Positions 54,233 through 63,850 of a DNA stretch of 64,000 nucleotides are shown piece after piece. The notes beneath the pieces are model-generated. The model saw only the letters and a program-made list of their open reading frames with translations, searched no databases and was not told where the DNA came from. A program made the translations under genes and the position numbers. Source of the stretch: Bradyrhizobium sp. NP1 (GTDB lineage Bacteria > Pseudomonadota > Alphaproteobacteria > Rhizobiales > Xanthobacteraceae); NCBI RefSeq assembly GCF_030378205.1, contig NZ_CP127385.1:4008001-4072000 (forward strand). Reading direction: 5' to 3'. How positions within the stretch are numbered: position 1 is the stretch's first letter; each line of letters starts with the position of its first letter.

Positions 54233-56011
54233 TTACTCGGTACCCTCCGAGCGGAAGATCGCGATCGAGACGGCCCTGCCCTGCGAGATATTATAACCGT
54301 CGATGCGCCGGGCGACGTTGTAGCGCAAGCCGATCGCCTCCGCGCGCTGCACGAAGCTGCGCTCGGAGCGCTGCTCGACCAGCGCGAAGCGGCAACTGCC
54401 CTGATTGAGGAAATCGGCCGCGCCCGAGCCGTCGGTCAGCACCGTCGCGCTGCCGGTCATGAACACCAGGCTCGGCTCGTGGAAACCGGCGGCAGCGGCC
54501 TTCGGGCCGACGCAGACCACGTTGCGCAGGGCGCGCGCGATCTCCGCGCTCGGAAACAGCGTGTTCAGCGACGGCATGACCACGCCGTCGATCGCTACCG
54601 CCAGGAACATCGCCGCCACCACGGCATTGAGCAGCGAGCGCTCGGCGTGGTTGTCGTCATAGAGCCACCACGCGAACAGGCCGAAGATCATCGATGCGGC
54701 GGCGAACGGCCACGCCAGGAAGGCTGGCTGCCGCGTCAGCATGATCGCGCCGACCACCGCGATCGTTGCGGCAAGCGCCGGGATGACGAACCACCAGGCC
54801 GAGCCGCGCGTCAGCCACGAGCGCGACAGCACCCGCCGCTCCAACGCGCCGACCGTCAGGATGGCGATCGCCGGATAGAGTGGCAGCACGTAGTGCGGCA
54901 GCTTGGTGAGCACGAGCTCGAACACGATCCAGGACGGGATCAGCCAGGCCAGCAAGAATTGCGCCCCCGGCTCGCGCCGTGCCCGCCAGACCGCGGGCGC
55001 GGCCATCGCGGCCAGCGCAGCTCCGGGCCAGAACGTCACCCAGAACAGCAGGAGATAGACGCCGGGCGGCGCGCCATGCGACTCCTGTGCCGCGAGTTTG
55101 CTCAGCATGTCGCCGCCGACGGAATCGGAGAAGAAGGCATCGCCCGCGCGCCAGAAGATCGCGACGAACCACGGCAGCACCAGGACCAGCATCCACATCA
55201 GGCCCCATACCGGGCGCAGCCGCCACAGCCACGCGGCACTGCGATCGAGGATCGCGAGCATGACGATGGTCAGTCCGACAAACATCAGGATCAGCGGCCC
55301 CTTGAGCAGGATGCCGCCCGCCAGCGCCGTCCAGAAGATCGCGGGCCAGCGCCACGGCGGCTGCGCGAAATCCTCACCGCGCTGCCAGGACAGGTAGGCG
55401 CGCGCCATCGCCCCCATGGCGGCGATCACCGTGAACAGCAGCATCGCGTCGGTCTTTGCCAGCCGCGCCTCGGCGCCGAGCAGGACCGACGAGCCCATGA
55501 TCAGTCCGGCCAGTACGGCGCCGCGCCGCGTGACGAAGGCAAGCGCTGTCCAATAGGTCAGGAGCATCGCGCCGATCGCGCCGATCAGCGACGGCAGACG
55601 GTATACCCAGATGCGAAGCTCGGCCTTCGGCAGACCGAGCGCGGACGCCGTCTCCACCGCCGCAGCCTGCAGCCAGTAGATGCCGACCGGCTTTTTGTAA
55701 CGGACGTCGTCCTGGAAGCGGATGTCGATGAAGTCGCCGGTCTCCACCATCTGCTTGGTCGCTTGCGCAAAGCGCGCTTCGTCGCGATCAACAGGCGGAA
55801 TCGAGAAGAAGCCTGGCAGGAAGAGCAGCAAGCCGCAGAGCGCGAGGAAGAGCACGGCGCGGGTGTGGCTCGCGACGACGAAGTCGAGCGCGCGCGACAG
55901 ACGGCTGCCCGGATTCACCAGGTTCTTGGGCTCGCGCGGCTCGCCGATGCGGCCGAAACGGGGACGGGCGTAGGTCTCCACCATCGGTTCCGCATACGCC
56001 GAAACCGCCAT
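54233..56011 (-). CDS. GT39 membrane glycosyltransferase, ArnT-like
   Basis: 592 residues. A cytoplasmic N-terminal extension of 50 residues precedes about 11-12 membrane spans. The first periplasmic loop has PPVDRDEARFAQATKQMVET, the acidic-DEA motif of the ArnT/PMT family, and a KKPVGIYWLQ segment. It transfers a sugar from a polyprenyl-phosphate donor to lipid A or another envelope acceptor. With the PAP2 and GT2 genes it makes a set for swapping phosphate for sugar on lipid A. Confidence 0.92.
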   Translation of the reverse strand: MAVSAYAEPMVETYARPRFGRIGEPREPKNLVNPGSRLSRALDFVVASHTRAVLFLALCGLLLFLPGFFSIPPVDRDEARFAQATKQMVETGDFIDIRFQDDVRYKKPVGIYWLQAAAVETASALGLPKAELRIWVYRLPSLIGAIGAMLLTYWTALAFVTRRGAVLAGLIMGSSVLLGAEARLAKTDAMLLFTVIAAMGAMARAYLSWQRGEDFAQPPWRWPAIFWTALAGGILLKGPLILMFVGLTIVMLAILDRSAAWLWRLRPVWGLMWMLVLVLPWFVAIFWRAGDAFFSDSVGGDMLSKLAAQESHGAPPGVYLLLFWVTFWPGAALAAMAAPAVWRARREPGAQFLLAWLIPSWIVFELVLTKLPHYVLPLYPAIAILTVGALERRVLSRSWLTRGSAWWFVIPALAATIAVVGAIMLTRQPAFLAWPFAAASMIFGLFAWWLYDDNHAERSLLNAVVAAMFLAVAIDGVVMPSLNTLFPSAEIARALRNVVCVGPKAAAAGFHEPSLVFMTGSATVLTDGSGAADFLNQGSCRFALVEQRSERSFVQRAEAIGLRYNVARRIDGYNISQGRAVSIAIFRSEGTE

Positions 56012-56034
56012 GGGGACAACCGCTTAGCACGGTA

Positions 56035-58158
56035 TCATTGAACTCTGACGACAACTGTGTCCGCGGCGCCCGTGGCGTCGATCACAGTGAGGCGGGCAAA
56101 GCCTGGACCGGGCGGATCGATCAGCCTTTGGCGGCGGCCGTCGATCTCGCCCACCGCCATGCCGTTGACCAGCATGGTCATCGGCAGCACGCCGCCGGCG
56201 ACCCTGACCGGCATGGCTGCCGCCTCGCTGCCTGCCGAGCGGTCGACGTCAATCCGCGAGCCGTTCAGCGGGAACTGGATGTGCGGCGCCTGCTCGCCCC
56301 CGCTGCGCACGAGTTCCCCGATGGGGCGGAACCGGCGCAACGGCGGCGGCAGCTTGGTGTTGCTCGCGAGCAGCGCGCCCTTGGGCGGTCTGGGCAGCGG
56401 AACCGGAAGCTTGCCGGTCCGGGCAAAGGCGTCGAACAGGATCGGTGCGGCCGCCGCCCGGCCGATCAGACCGGGAACCGGTGCTCCGTCGGGGCGTCCG
56501 ACCCAGACGCCGATGGTGATGCGGCCGTCAAAGCCGACGGACCAGGCATCGCGATAGCCGTAGCTGGTTCCGGTCTTAAAGGCGATCCGGTTGTGCACGC
56601 CGTTTTCCGGCGGCGGCGTGCCCATCAGCACGTTGCCCACCTGCCACGCCGCGACCGGGTCGAGCAGGCGCAGCGTGTCCCGCTCCTCGTTAGATGGAGT
56701 GACGATCTCGCGCAGCGGGCGCGTGTTGCCGAGCCGCGCCAGCCCGGCATAGAGCTGCGCCAGATCCCGCAGGGTGACGCCGACGCCCCCTAGCCCCATC
56801 GCAAGCCCCGGCGCTTCTTCTTTCGGCAGGACGAGATTGGCGCCCGCCTGCCTGATCCGCGACGCGAGCCGGCTGGTGCCGACGCGATCGAGCAAGGCGA
56901 TCGCCGGCACGTTGAGCGAGAGCTGCAGCGCGCGCTTGACCGGCACCGTTCCCTGATAGGTCAGGTCGAAATTCTCCGGCGCATAGGAGCCGAAGCGGAT
57001 CGGCCGGTCCTCGATCAGACTTTCCGGATGCACAAAGCCGTCCTCGAAGGCAAGGCCATAGATGAACGGCTTCAGCGTCGAGCCCGGCGAGCGCACCGCG
57101 CGCGTCATGTCGACCTGGCCGGCGCGGCTTTCGTCGAAATAGTCGGCCGAGCCGACATGGGCGATCACGTCGCCGCTCGCATTGTCGATCGCGATGATGC
57201 CGACGGAAATGTTTGGCCCCAGAGCCAGCGCGCGATCGCGCGCCAGCGGCTCCAGCACCTTCTGCAGGCTTGAATCCAGGGTCAGCCGGATCACGGGTGC
57301 ATCCTTGATGATCGCGACCGCCTGATCGGACGCGTGCGGCGCCAGGATCGGCATCGGCTTGCGCAGCTTCGGCACTGGTACCGCCTTCGCCTGCACGGCG
57401 TCGTCAGCGGTGATGCGGCGCTCCTCGACCATGCGCTCCAGCACGCGGTCGCGCGCGGCGCGTGCCGCTAACGGATAACGGTCGAGCCGGCGGGTCTCCG
57501 GCGACTGCGGCAGCGCCACCAGGAGGGCTGCTTCCGCCAGCGACAGCCGTTTCGGCTCCTTGCCGAAATAGCCGAGGGTTGCGGCGCGAATACCTTCCAG
57601 ATTACCGCCGAACGGCGCGAGCGCGAGGTAGAGATTGAGGATCTCGTCCTTGCTCATCTGCCGCTCGATCTCGATCGCGCGCACGATCTGGCGCAATTTC
57701 GCATAGACCGAACGCTGTCGCCGCGGCTCCATCAGACGCGCGAGCTGCATGGTGATGGTGGAACCGCCGGAAACGATGTGGCCGCGGGTGGCAAGCTGGA
57801 AGGCAGCACGCCCCAGCGCCAGCGGATCGACGCCGTGATGCGAATAGAAGCGCTGATCCTCGAAGGCGAGCAGAAGCTTCACATAGGTCGGATCGACATT
57901 AGCCTTCGCATCGACTGGCAGCCGCCAGCGGCCGTCGGCCATCGCATAGGCGCGGAGCAGCTTGCCGTTGCGATCGACCGTCGTGGTCGAGACCTCCCTC
58001 GCCTTCTCAAGCGGCAGCGGGCCGAGCGAGATCACCCAGCCCGCGAAGCCGACGATCGCAAGCACGGCGACGGCAGCGAGGATCGCTGCCAGCAGCTTGA
58101 GCCGCGGCCACCGACGCGCCTTGCCCGCCGATGGCGTTATGGTCACCACCTCGCTCAT
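56035..58158 (-). CDS. pbpC: Penicillin-binding protein 1C
   Basis: 707 residues. One N-terminal membrane anchor (21-43) and a GT51 transglycosylase domain (about 60-230) with catalytic Glu100 in FEDQRFYSHHGVDP. The transpeptidase domain follows, with nucleophile Ser360 and Lys363 (SPGSTLKP), SLN and KTGTSYG. The C-terminal 90 residues are a BiPBP_C domain. PBP1C polymerises and possibly crosslinks peptidoglycan. Its ATG overlaps the alpha-2-macroglobulin stop (ATGA), a conserved pairing. Confidence 0.95.
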   Translation of the reverse strand: MSEVVTITPSAGKARRWPRLKLLAAILAAVAVLAIVGFAGWVISLGPLPLEKAREVSTTTVDRNGKLLRAYAMADGRWRLPVDAKANVDPTYVKLLLAFEDQRFYSHHGVDPLALGRAAFQLATRGHIVSGGSTITMQLARLMEPRRQRSVYAKLRQIVRAIEIERQMSKDEILNLYLALAPFGGNLEGIRAATLGYFGKEPKRLSLAEAALLVALPQSPETRRLDRYPLAARAARDRVLERMVEERRITADDAVQAKAVPVPKLRKPMPILAPHASDQAVAIIKDAPVIRLTLDSSLQKVLEPLARDRALALGPNISVGIIAIDNASGDVIAHVGSADYFDESRAGQVDMTRAVRSPGSTLKPFIYGLAFEDGFVHPESLIEDRPIRFGSYAPENFDLTYQGTVPVKRALQLSLNVPAIALLDRVGTSRLASRIRQAGANLVLPKEEAPGLAMGLGGVGVTLRDLAQLYAGLARLGNTRPLREIVTPSNEERDTLRLLDPVAAWQVGNVLMGTPPPENGVHNRIAFKTGTSYGYRDAWSVGFDGRITIGVWVGRPDGAPVPGLIGRAAAAPILFDAFARTGKLPVPLPRPPKGALLASNTKLPPPLRRFRPIGELVRSGGEQAPHIQFPLNGSRIDVDRSAGSEAAAMPVRVAGGVLPMTMLVNGMAVGEIDGRRQRLIDPPGPGFARLTVIDATGAADTVVVRVQ

Positions 58159-61100
58159 TTCGCCGCGCGCACCTCGACCGTGCCGGTGCCGGTGCGGCCG
58201 TAGCGCGAGGGATTGTACATGTCCTCGACATAGGCCTGCGGCAGCACATATTTGCCCGGCGATACCGCGCGCACGACATAGGCGACGGTGAACACCGACT
58301 TGGAGTCGGCGGCCCGGTCGATCGCCGCGGTGAAGCGGTCGTCGCGGAACTCGGTATTCTCCGGCTCCTCGCCATCCTCGATCCAGTCGAGCGTGCCGCT
58401 ATCACCTGACGACACCAGATGCGGATTGTCGATCTCGAGGCCCGCAGGCAGATAGTCCGACACCATGATATGGGCGTACTCCGGCTTCGGCTCGGTGATC
58501 TTCAGCACCACCGCGAAGCGGTCGTTCTGCTTCGCCTTGCTGATGTCGGCCGGCTTGCCATCGAGCGTGAAGTAGTTGCGCTCGATCTTGAAGCCGTTGG
58601 CAGCGGCAGGCTCCGGCGTGACTGGCGAACCCGACACCGAAACCACGGCCTGCACCGGCGCGTCACCCGTGTTGGTGATCTTGATCGGCTTGCCGCTCAG
58701 CGCCTCCGCCTTGTAGCTGCGATAGAGCGCAGTCTTGACCGGCTGGCCGTCCAGATCGAGCGCGAGTGTCTCTTTCGCAAGCGCGCGCGCCGCCAGCACC
58801 ATCCAGGCATTCTCCTGTGTGGAGGTGAATGGCGTCAGCCCGCGCGCGGCTTCGACCCGGGCCACCGCCTGCGTCAACGTCGCGCGCGGCGCATTGCCCT
58901 CGCCCGCCAGCGACACCAGGGCCGCCGCATCGCGCAGCGCCGAGCCGTAGTCGGTCCGGCCGAATTCGAGCACAGGCTTCGGCGCGAGGCTGTCGAGCGC
59001 GGCGGCATAGACGCGCTCGGCGCGGACGCGGTCGCCGACCATGGCAAGCGCCGCCGCAAGCTGCGACTTCGCGATCGGGGTCGCGAGGTTGTCCAGCTTG
59101 GTGTCGGCGAGATAGCGCAAATCGCCGATCGGAGCCGCGCCGTTGCGCGCGAGCACATAGAGGCCGTAGGCGAGATCGCGCCCGCCGTCCTTCTCCGGCT
59201 CGTTGGCGTTGACCACGGAATTGCGGATGCGGTCGAGCGCATTCTTGAACAGCACGTCCGGCACCACAAAACCCTTTTCCCGCGCGCGGGTCAGGAAATC
59301 CGTGACATAGGCATCGAGCCAGGCGTCATCGCCGCCGGCCGACCACAGGCCGAACGAGCCGTTCGAGCCCTGACGCGCCAGCAGGCGGTCGATCGCGTCG
59401 CGGATACGCTGATCGACCGCGGTGTCCATCGCGAGCTGCGCGGACGCCGCAAGGTCGTTGACGTAGAGCAGCGGCAGCGCGCGGCTCGTGATCTGCTCCG
59501 AACAGCCGTGCGGATAGCGGTCGAGCGCCTGCAGGATGGTTGCAGCGTCGAGCGCGCTCGACAGGCCGGCCGAGATCGAGACGCCGCCGGTGCCCGGCAC
59601 CAGATCGGAGAACATGTCCGAGGTCAGCGTCAGGCTTTCGCCCTTCGCCAGCGTCCGGATCGAGCGGCGCGCCAGCACCTGCGTCGCGGGCTTGACCTCC
59701 AGCGCATAGTGCCGGGCCAGCGTGAGGCCTTCCGGTCCCCTGACCGCGACGTCGAACTGTGCGGTGCCGGCGCTGCCGGCGTCCAGCGCCAGCGACAGCG
59801 AGCTGCGCTGCCTGGCGGCGAGCTTCACGGTGCTCGATTCATTGCCGGAAACCTTCACCGGACCCGTCGCCTTCACGTCGATGGTGTAGTCGCCCGCCTT
59901 GCCTTCGACATTGTCGACCTCGAGGTTCATGGTGCCGCGGTCGCCGTTGAGCAGGAAGCGCGGCAGGGTCGCGGTCAGCACGACGGGGTCGCGCACCGTG
60001 ACATCGGTCGTGGCGCGGCCGAGCTTGGTCGCAGTCCAGGCGATCGCCATCACCCGCGCGGTGCCGGCAAATTCCGGAATGTCGAAGCTGATTTCGGCGC
60101 TGCCGTCGGAAGCGACCGTCACGATGCCCGAATAGAGCGCGAGCGGCTTTTGCGTGGGCGGCGAGCCCTGCAGCTCGCCACCGGAATCACCGCCGGACTT
60201 GATCGCACCGCGCGTGCCCTGCATGCCGTCGATTAGTTGCCCGTAAAGATCACGGATCTCCGAGGTGAGACGACGCTGACCGAGATAGTAATCGTCAGGC
60301 GCCGGCGGCTTGTAATTCGTGAGGTTGAGGATGCCGACGTCGACGGCGGCGACCACGACCTTGGCGTCCTCGCCGGGATTGAGCCCGGACAGCTTGACCG
60401 GAATCTTCAGGGTCGCGTTCGGCCGCACCAGCGCCGGCGGCGAGAGCTTCACCTCGAGCGTCCGCGTCTTCTTGTCGATGCCGAACCATTTCAGCCCGAT
60501 GGCGCGACCCGGCATGCGCTGGGCCGCCGCGTCGAGCGGCCGGCGCAGCGTGGTCACGACGTAGGCGCCGGTGCCCCAGTCCTTGCCGACGGGAATCTTG
60601 ACCTGCGCGGTGCCTTCCTTGACGCTGATGGTCTGCGTGGTCAGGAGCCGGTCGCCGACCACGTTGACGGTCAGCCGGCCGGCAGTGCGGGCATTGACCG
60701 ACACCGTCATGGTGTCGCCGGACTGGTATTCCGGCTTGTCGATCGAGGTCTCCAGGAGGTCCGGCGTGTCGGAGCTGCCATCGGAATACCAGCCGACGTC
60801 GAACTGCACCGAGGTCAGCGGACCATCGGCGTCACCGGACTTGACGTCGAGGCGATAGCGGCCCGGCTCCGGCGAGAACGAAATTCGCGACGGCTTGTCG
60901 GCGGCGATCGCCAGATCGCCGTCGGCGACGCGCCGCGTCGACTTGACCGGCTCGTACTCCCAATAAGAGTTCTGCCGATACCACTGATAGCGGGATTCCA
61001 GCTTGAGCAGCTCGTAGCGCAGGCCGCTGCGCGCCAGCGTGTTGCCCTCGGGACTTGCGAACACGACGTCAAACTCGGCCTTGTCGCCTTCGGCGACGTT

Positions 61101-63359
61101 CTTGTCGCCGAACAGCGGCTTGACGCCGATCATCGCGTTCGTCGGCACCACCGGCAGCACCAGCTTGCGCTCGACCGCGCGGCCACCGGCTTCCGCCATG
61201 CGGATGAAGATCTGCGCCTCTTGGGGCCGCGTCGATTCCGGCGGCTTGGGCAGGCTGACCGGGAAGGTTGCGACGCCATTGGCATCGGCCTCCGGCAGAT
61301 TCTCGATCGGCGTGCGTTCGTTGGAAGTGGTTTCCTCGTCGGCGACGCCGAACTGATAGCCGGCGAAGCCCGGCCGGCCGGCGGCCGGCGCGACCAGCAT
61401 GTCACCCTCGAGCTGCAGGCCCGAGGCCGGCGCGCCATAGAGGAAATGCCCGTCGGCCTTCAGCTCCACAGGAGCGTCAGCTTTGATCTGCTTGTCCTTG
61501 GAAGTTAAATCGAATTCGATCCGGTCGGGAACGTAGTCCTCGACCATGAAAGTGGTCTCGCCGACCGAATTGCCCTTCGGGTCGGTGAATGCGCGGACGC
61601 GCCAGGTCCCGGTCGGCACCGCCGAATTCAGGGGCACCGCGAGCGAACGGCCGCCGGCGCCCTGGTCGGCCAGCACGGCACGGCGGAATTCGACGCCATC
61701 GGGCCGCTCGATGACGAGCGTCAGCGGCCCGCCCGTGACCGCATTGCCCTGCCCGTCGCGCAACAGCGCGGTCAGGTACACCGTTTCATTCGAGCGATAG
61801 ACGCCGCGCTCGGCATAGACAAAGGCATCGGCAGCGCCGGCAGGCACCTCGCGGCCGGCGACGCCGCGATCAGACAGGTCGAACGCATTCGATTTCAGGC
61901 TGAGGAACGCGTAGTCGGTCTTCTCTCCGGTCACCGTGAGCAGTGCCGGCGACAGTCCGCCCTCGCCGCGCGCCAGTCCCGTCTCGAACAGCACATGGCC
62001 GGACTCGTCGGTCTTGCGGGTCGCCAGAATCTCGTTGTTGCGCGCGATCAGCCGAACGTCCGCGCGCGCGACCGGATCGGTCGAAGCCAGCGAATTGACG
62101 AAGACATGGATGCCGTCATTGCCGGAGAACGCGGCGATGCCGAGATCGGACACGATGAACCACTGGGTCGCAAGCTGCCCGTCATCGTCGCTGGACGGAG
62201 CCTTGGGCGCCGCGGTCATGACATAGACGCCCGGCTGCAGATCGCCGAGCGCCTGGTCGACGGGGAATGCGGTCGTGACTTCCTGGTTCAGCGTGGTCGC
62301 GGTCGCAAGCTCGCCGGTCCAGACCTTGGCGCCGCGCTCGTCGCCGAGATCGGAGAGCTGATAGCGACTCAAGGTGCGCTGGAAGTCGCTGTCGATCACC
62401 GTGTTGATCAGGTTGCGGTCGCCGATCCGGAACACGTTCACGGTCACCGCCGGGGTGTTGACGCTGACCAGCGGAATGCCGCGCTGGCCGGTGCGCGGCA
62501 GCACATAGGCGCGCCCGGTGAAGCGTACGAACGGCTTGCGGTCGCGCACATAGATGTTGAACTCGGCCGATTTCGGCAGGCCTTCCTTCACCGACGACGG
62601 CAGGCCGGCGCGCAGGTTGATATTGTAGCGCTCGCCATGCTTGAGCCCGTCGACGCAGAGCTGCTTGGCTTCCGAGGAAAGCGCCGGCTTGTCGGTGCCG
62701 GCGAGCGCGATGAAGGGCGAAAAATCCGTGCGCTTGGCTAGCTCTTCGGAGAACTGGAAGCAGGCCCGCGGCGAGGCCGAATCGGAATCCACGGTGTAGT
62801 CGAGCAGCCGGAAGCCGTGCTCGTCGCGCAGCTTCTCGTACTGGCCACGGACATCGGCGACCTCGCGCAGGTCGAGCGACATCCGCAAAGCATCCAGCGC
62901 CGGGCGCCACAATTTGCGGTCGGCGAATGCGCGGCCGAGCACCGCGAGCGCATCGGCCTCCTCGCCCGGATTGCCCGCACGCTGATAGGCGATATAGGCC
63001 GCGGTCGAGGCGCGCTCGAGGAAGAAGGTCTGCTCGCTCGAGGTCGCGGTCCTGATCTGCAGGATGCTGCGCGCAAGGCGGAGCCAGTTGCCGCTGTCCT
63101 CAGGAGCCGTGGTGGCGATCTGCCCGAGAATCTGCAAGCCGCTGCGGAAATCGTTGCGCTTGAAGGCGGCATCCGCGTCATTGCGCAAGGTGGCCACGGG
63201 TTTTGCGACGACGCCGGCCTCGCTCTTGATCTGGGCCTCGAGCTTGATGGCGGAATCCGCAAGATCGTCGCGCTTGAAGGCCTTGTCGGCGGCCTCAGCG
63301 GAGGTGAGCCCGAGCACCAGCGTTGCGCAAAGTGCGAGAGCGCGGACCAAACCGATCAT
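58155..63359 (-). CDS. Bacterial alpha-2-macroglobulin (YfhM/MagD-like)
   Basis: 1734 residues from the ATG at 63359. Signal peptide ends near SAEAADKA (about 24). Repeated macroglobulin (MG) domains form the first 1150 residues, followed by an alpha-2-macroglobulin thioester domain with the intact CxEQ site, Cys1286-Ser-Glu-Gln1289. Proteases that cut the bait region are trapped covalently; the protein defends PBP1C and peptidoglycan in the periplasm. No lipobox is seen at the end of the signal peptide, so it appears soluble rather than lipid anchored. The 275 nt before the next gene shows nothing else convincing. Confidence 0.94.
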   Translation of the reverse strand: MIGLVRALALCATLVLGLTSAEAADKAFKRDDLADSAIKLEAQIKSEAGVVAKPVATLRNDADAAFKRNDFRSGLQILGQIATTAPEDSGNWLRLARSILQIRTATSSEQTFFLERASTAAYIAYQRAGNPGEEADALAVLGRAFADRKLWRPALDALRMSLDLREVADVRGQYEKLRDEHGFRLLDYTVDSDSASPRACFQFSEELAKRTDFSPFIALAGTDKPALSSEAKQLCVDGLKHGERYNINLRAGLPSSVKEGLPKSAEFNIYVRDRKPFVRFTGRAYVLPRTGQRGIPLVSVNTPAVTVNVFRIGDRNLINTVIDSDFQRTLSRYQLSDLGDERGAKVWTGELATATTLNQEVTTAFPVDQALGDLQPGVYVMTAAPKAPSSDDDGQLATQWFIVSDLGIAAFSGNDGIHVFVNSLASTDPVARADVRLIARNNEILATRKTDESGHVLFETGLARGEGGLSPALLTVTGEKTDYAFLSLKSNAFDLSDRGVAGREVPAGAADAFVYAERGVYRSNETVYLTALLRDGQGNAVTGGPLTLVIERPDGVEFRRAVLADQGAGGRSLAVPLNSAVPTGTWRVRAFTDPKGNSVGETTFMVEDYVPDRIEFDLTSKDKQIKADAPVELKADGHFLYGAPASGLQLEGDMLVAPAAGRPGFAGYQFGVADEETTSNERTPIENLPEADANGVATFPVSLPKPPESTRPQEAQIFIRMAEAGGRAVERKLVLPVVPTNAMIGVKPLFGDKNVAEGDKAEFDVVFASPEGNTLARSGLRYELLKLESRYQWYRQNSYWEYEPVKSTRRVADGDLAIAADKPSRISFSPEPGRYRLDVKSGDADGPLTSVQFDVGWYSDGSSDTPDLLETSIDKPEYQSGDTMTVSVNARTAGRLTVNVVGDRLLTTQTISVKEGTAQVKIPVGKDWGTGAYVVTTLRRPLDAAAQRMPGRAIGLKWFGIDKKTRTLEVKLSPPALVRPNATLKIPVKLSGLNPGEDAKVVVAAVDVGILNLTNYKPPAPDDYYLGQRRLTSEIRDLYGQLIDGMQGTRGAIKSGGDSGGELQGSPPTQKPLALYSGIVTVASDGSAEISFDIPEFAGTARVMAIAWTATKLGRATTDVTVRDPVVLTATLPRFLLNGDRGTMNLEVDNVEGKAGDYTIDVKATGPVKVSGNESSTVKLAARQRSSLSLALDAGSAGTAQFDVAVRGPEGLTLARHYALEVKPATQVLARRSIRTLAKGESLTLTSDMFSDLVPGTGGVSISAGLSSALDAATILQALDRYPHGCSEQITSRALPLLYVNDLAASAQLAMDTAVDQRIRDAIDRLLARQGSNGSFGLWSAGGDDAWLDAYVTDFLTRAREKGFVVPDVLFKNALDRIRNSVVNANEPEKDGGRDLAYGLYVLARNGAAPIGDLRYLADTKLDNLATPIAKSQLAAALAMVGDRVRAERVYAAALDSLAPKPVLEFGRTDYGSALRDAAALVSLAGEGNAPRATLTQAVARVEAARGLTPFTSTQENAWMVLAARALAKETLALDLDGQPVKTALYRSYKAEALSGKPIKITNTGDAPVQAVVSVSGSPVTPEPAAANGFKIERNYFTLDGKPADISKAKQNDRFAVVLKITEPKPEYAHIMVSDYLPAGLEIDNPHLVSSGDSGTLDWIEDGEEPENTEFRDDRFTAAIDRAADSKSVFTVAYVVRAVSPGKYVLPQAYVEDMYNPSRYGRTGTGTVEVRAAK

Positions 63360-63608
63360 GACGGAACTCCTGGGGGACGGCAGCCAACGGCCGCCTTTGA
63401 GAAGGGCGCGAAATGGTGACGGACTCAAGGCATACGAAAGCACGAACGAGAACCTCGCATGCGATAGACCACCGGAAAGACACGTGGTCAGCATGGTGCT
63501 ACCGGCGGGCTGCGCAGCCGCCGTTTCGCTTAGTCGCTCTGGCTGAGGAACGGGTTCGGGAGGACTTTCCGGAAGCAGCGGATTTTTCATTCCCGCAGTG
63601 CTAGAAAG

Positions 63609-63628
63609 CGCGAAGCGATCACTTCGCG
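63609..63628 (+). other. Perfect 7-bp hairpin just upstream of tRNA-Arg
   Basis: CGCGAAG (63609-63615) and CTTCGCG (63622-63628) flank a 6-nt loop, six bases before the mature tRNA start. It may fold in the tRNA precursor or mark an operator. Confidence 0.35.
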
Positions 63629-63634
63629 AAATGC

Positions 63635-63711
63635 GGTCCCATAGCTCAACTGGATAGAGTAGCGGATTTCTACTCCGCGGGTTGCAGGTTCGAGTCCTGC
63701 TGGGATCGCCA
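63635..63711 (+). tRNA. tRNA-Arg (anticodon TCT)
   Basis: Seventy-seven bases with encoded CCA. Acceptor GGTCCCA pairs with TGGGATC with one G-T. Anticodon loop TTTCTAC on GCGGA/TCCGC gives TCT. T-arm GGTTCGAGTCC is canonical. Confidence 0.97.
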
Positions 63712-63818
63712 ATCTTTTCAATTACTTAAACAGAATAAATAAAACCAAATCTGGAATCGCTTCAAGCGATCGGCAGCTCGCGCAGCGCTAGGGCCGCACG
63801 GTCTGCCCACAAACAAAA

Positions 63819-63850
63819 AGGCCCCCGGTTAGCGGGGGCCTTCTGTTTTT
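63819..63850. terminator. Bidirectional intrinsic terminator between tRNA-Arg and the HU gene
   Basis: AAGGCCCCCG (63819-63828) pairs with CGGGGGCCTT (63833-63842), loop GTTA. TTCTGTTTTT follows on the plus strand and TTTTTGTTT on the minus strand. The right T tract touches the HU stop codon. Confidence 0.9.
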
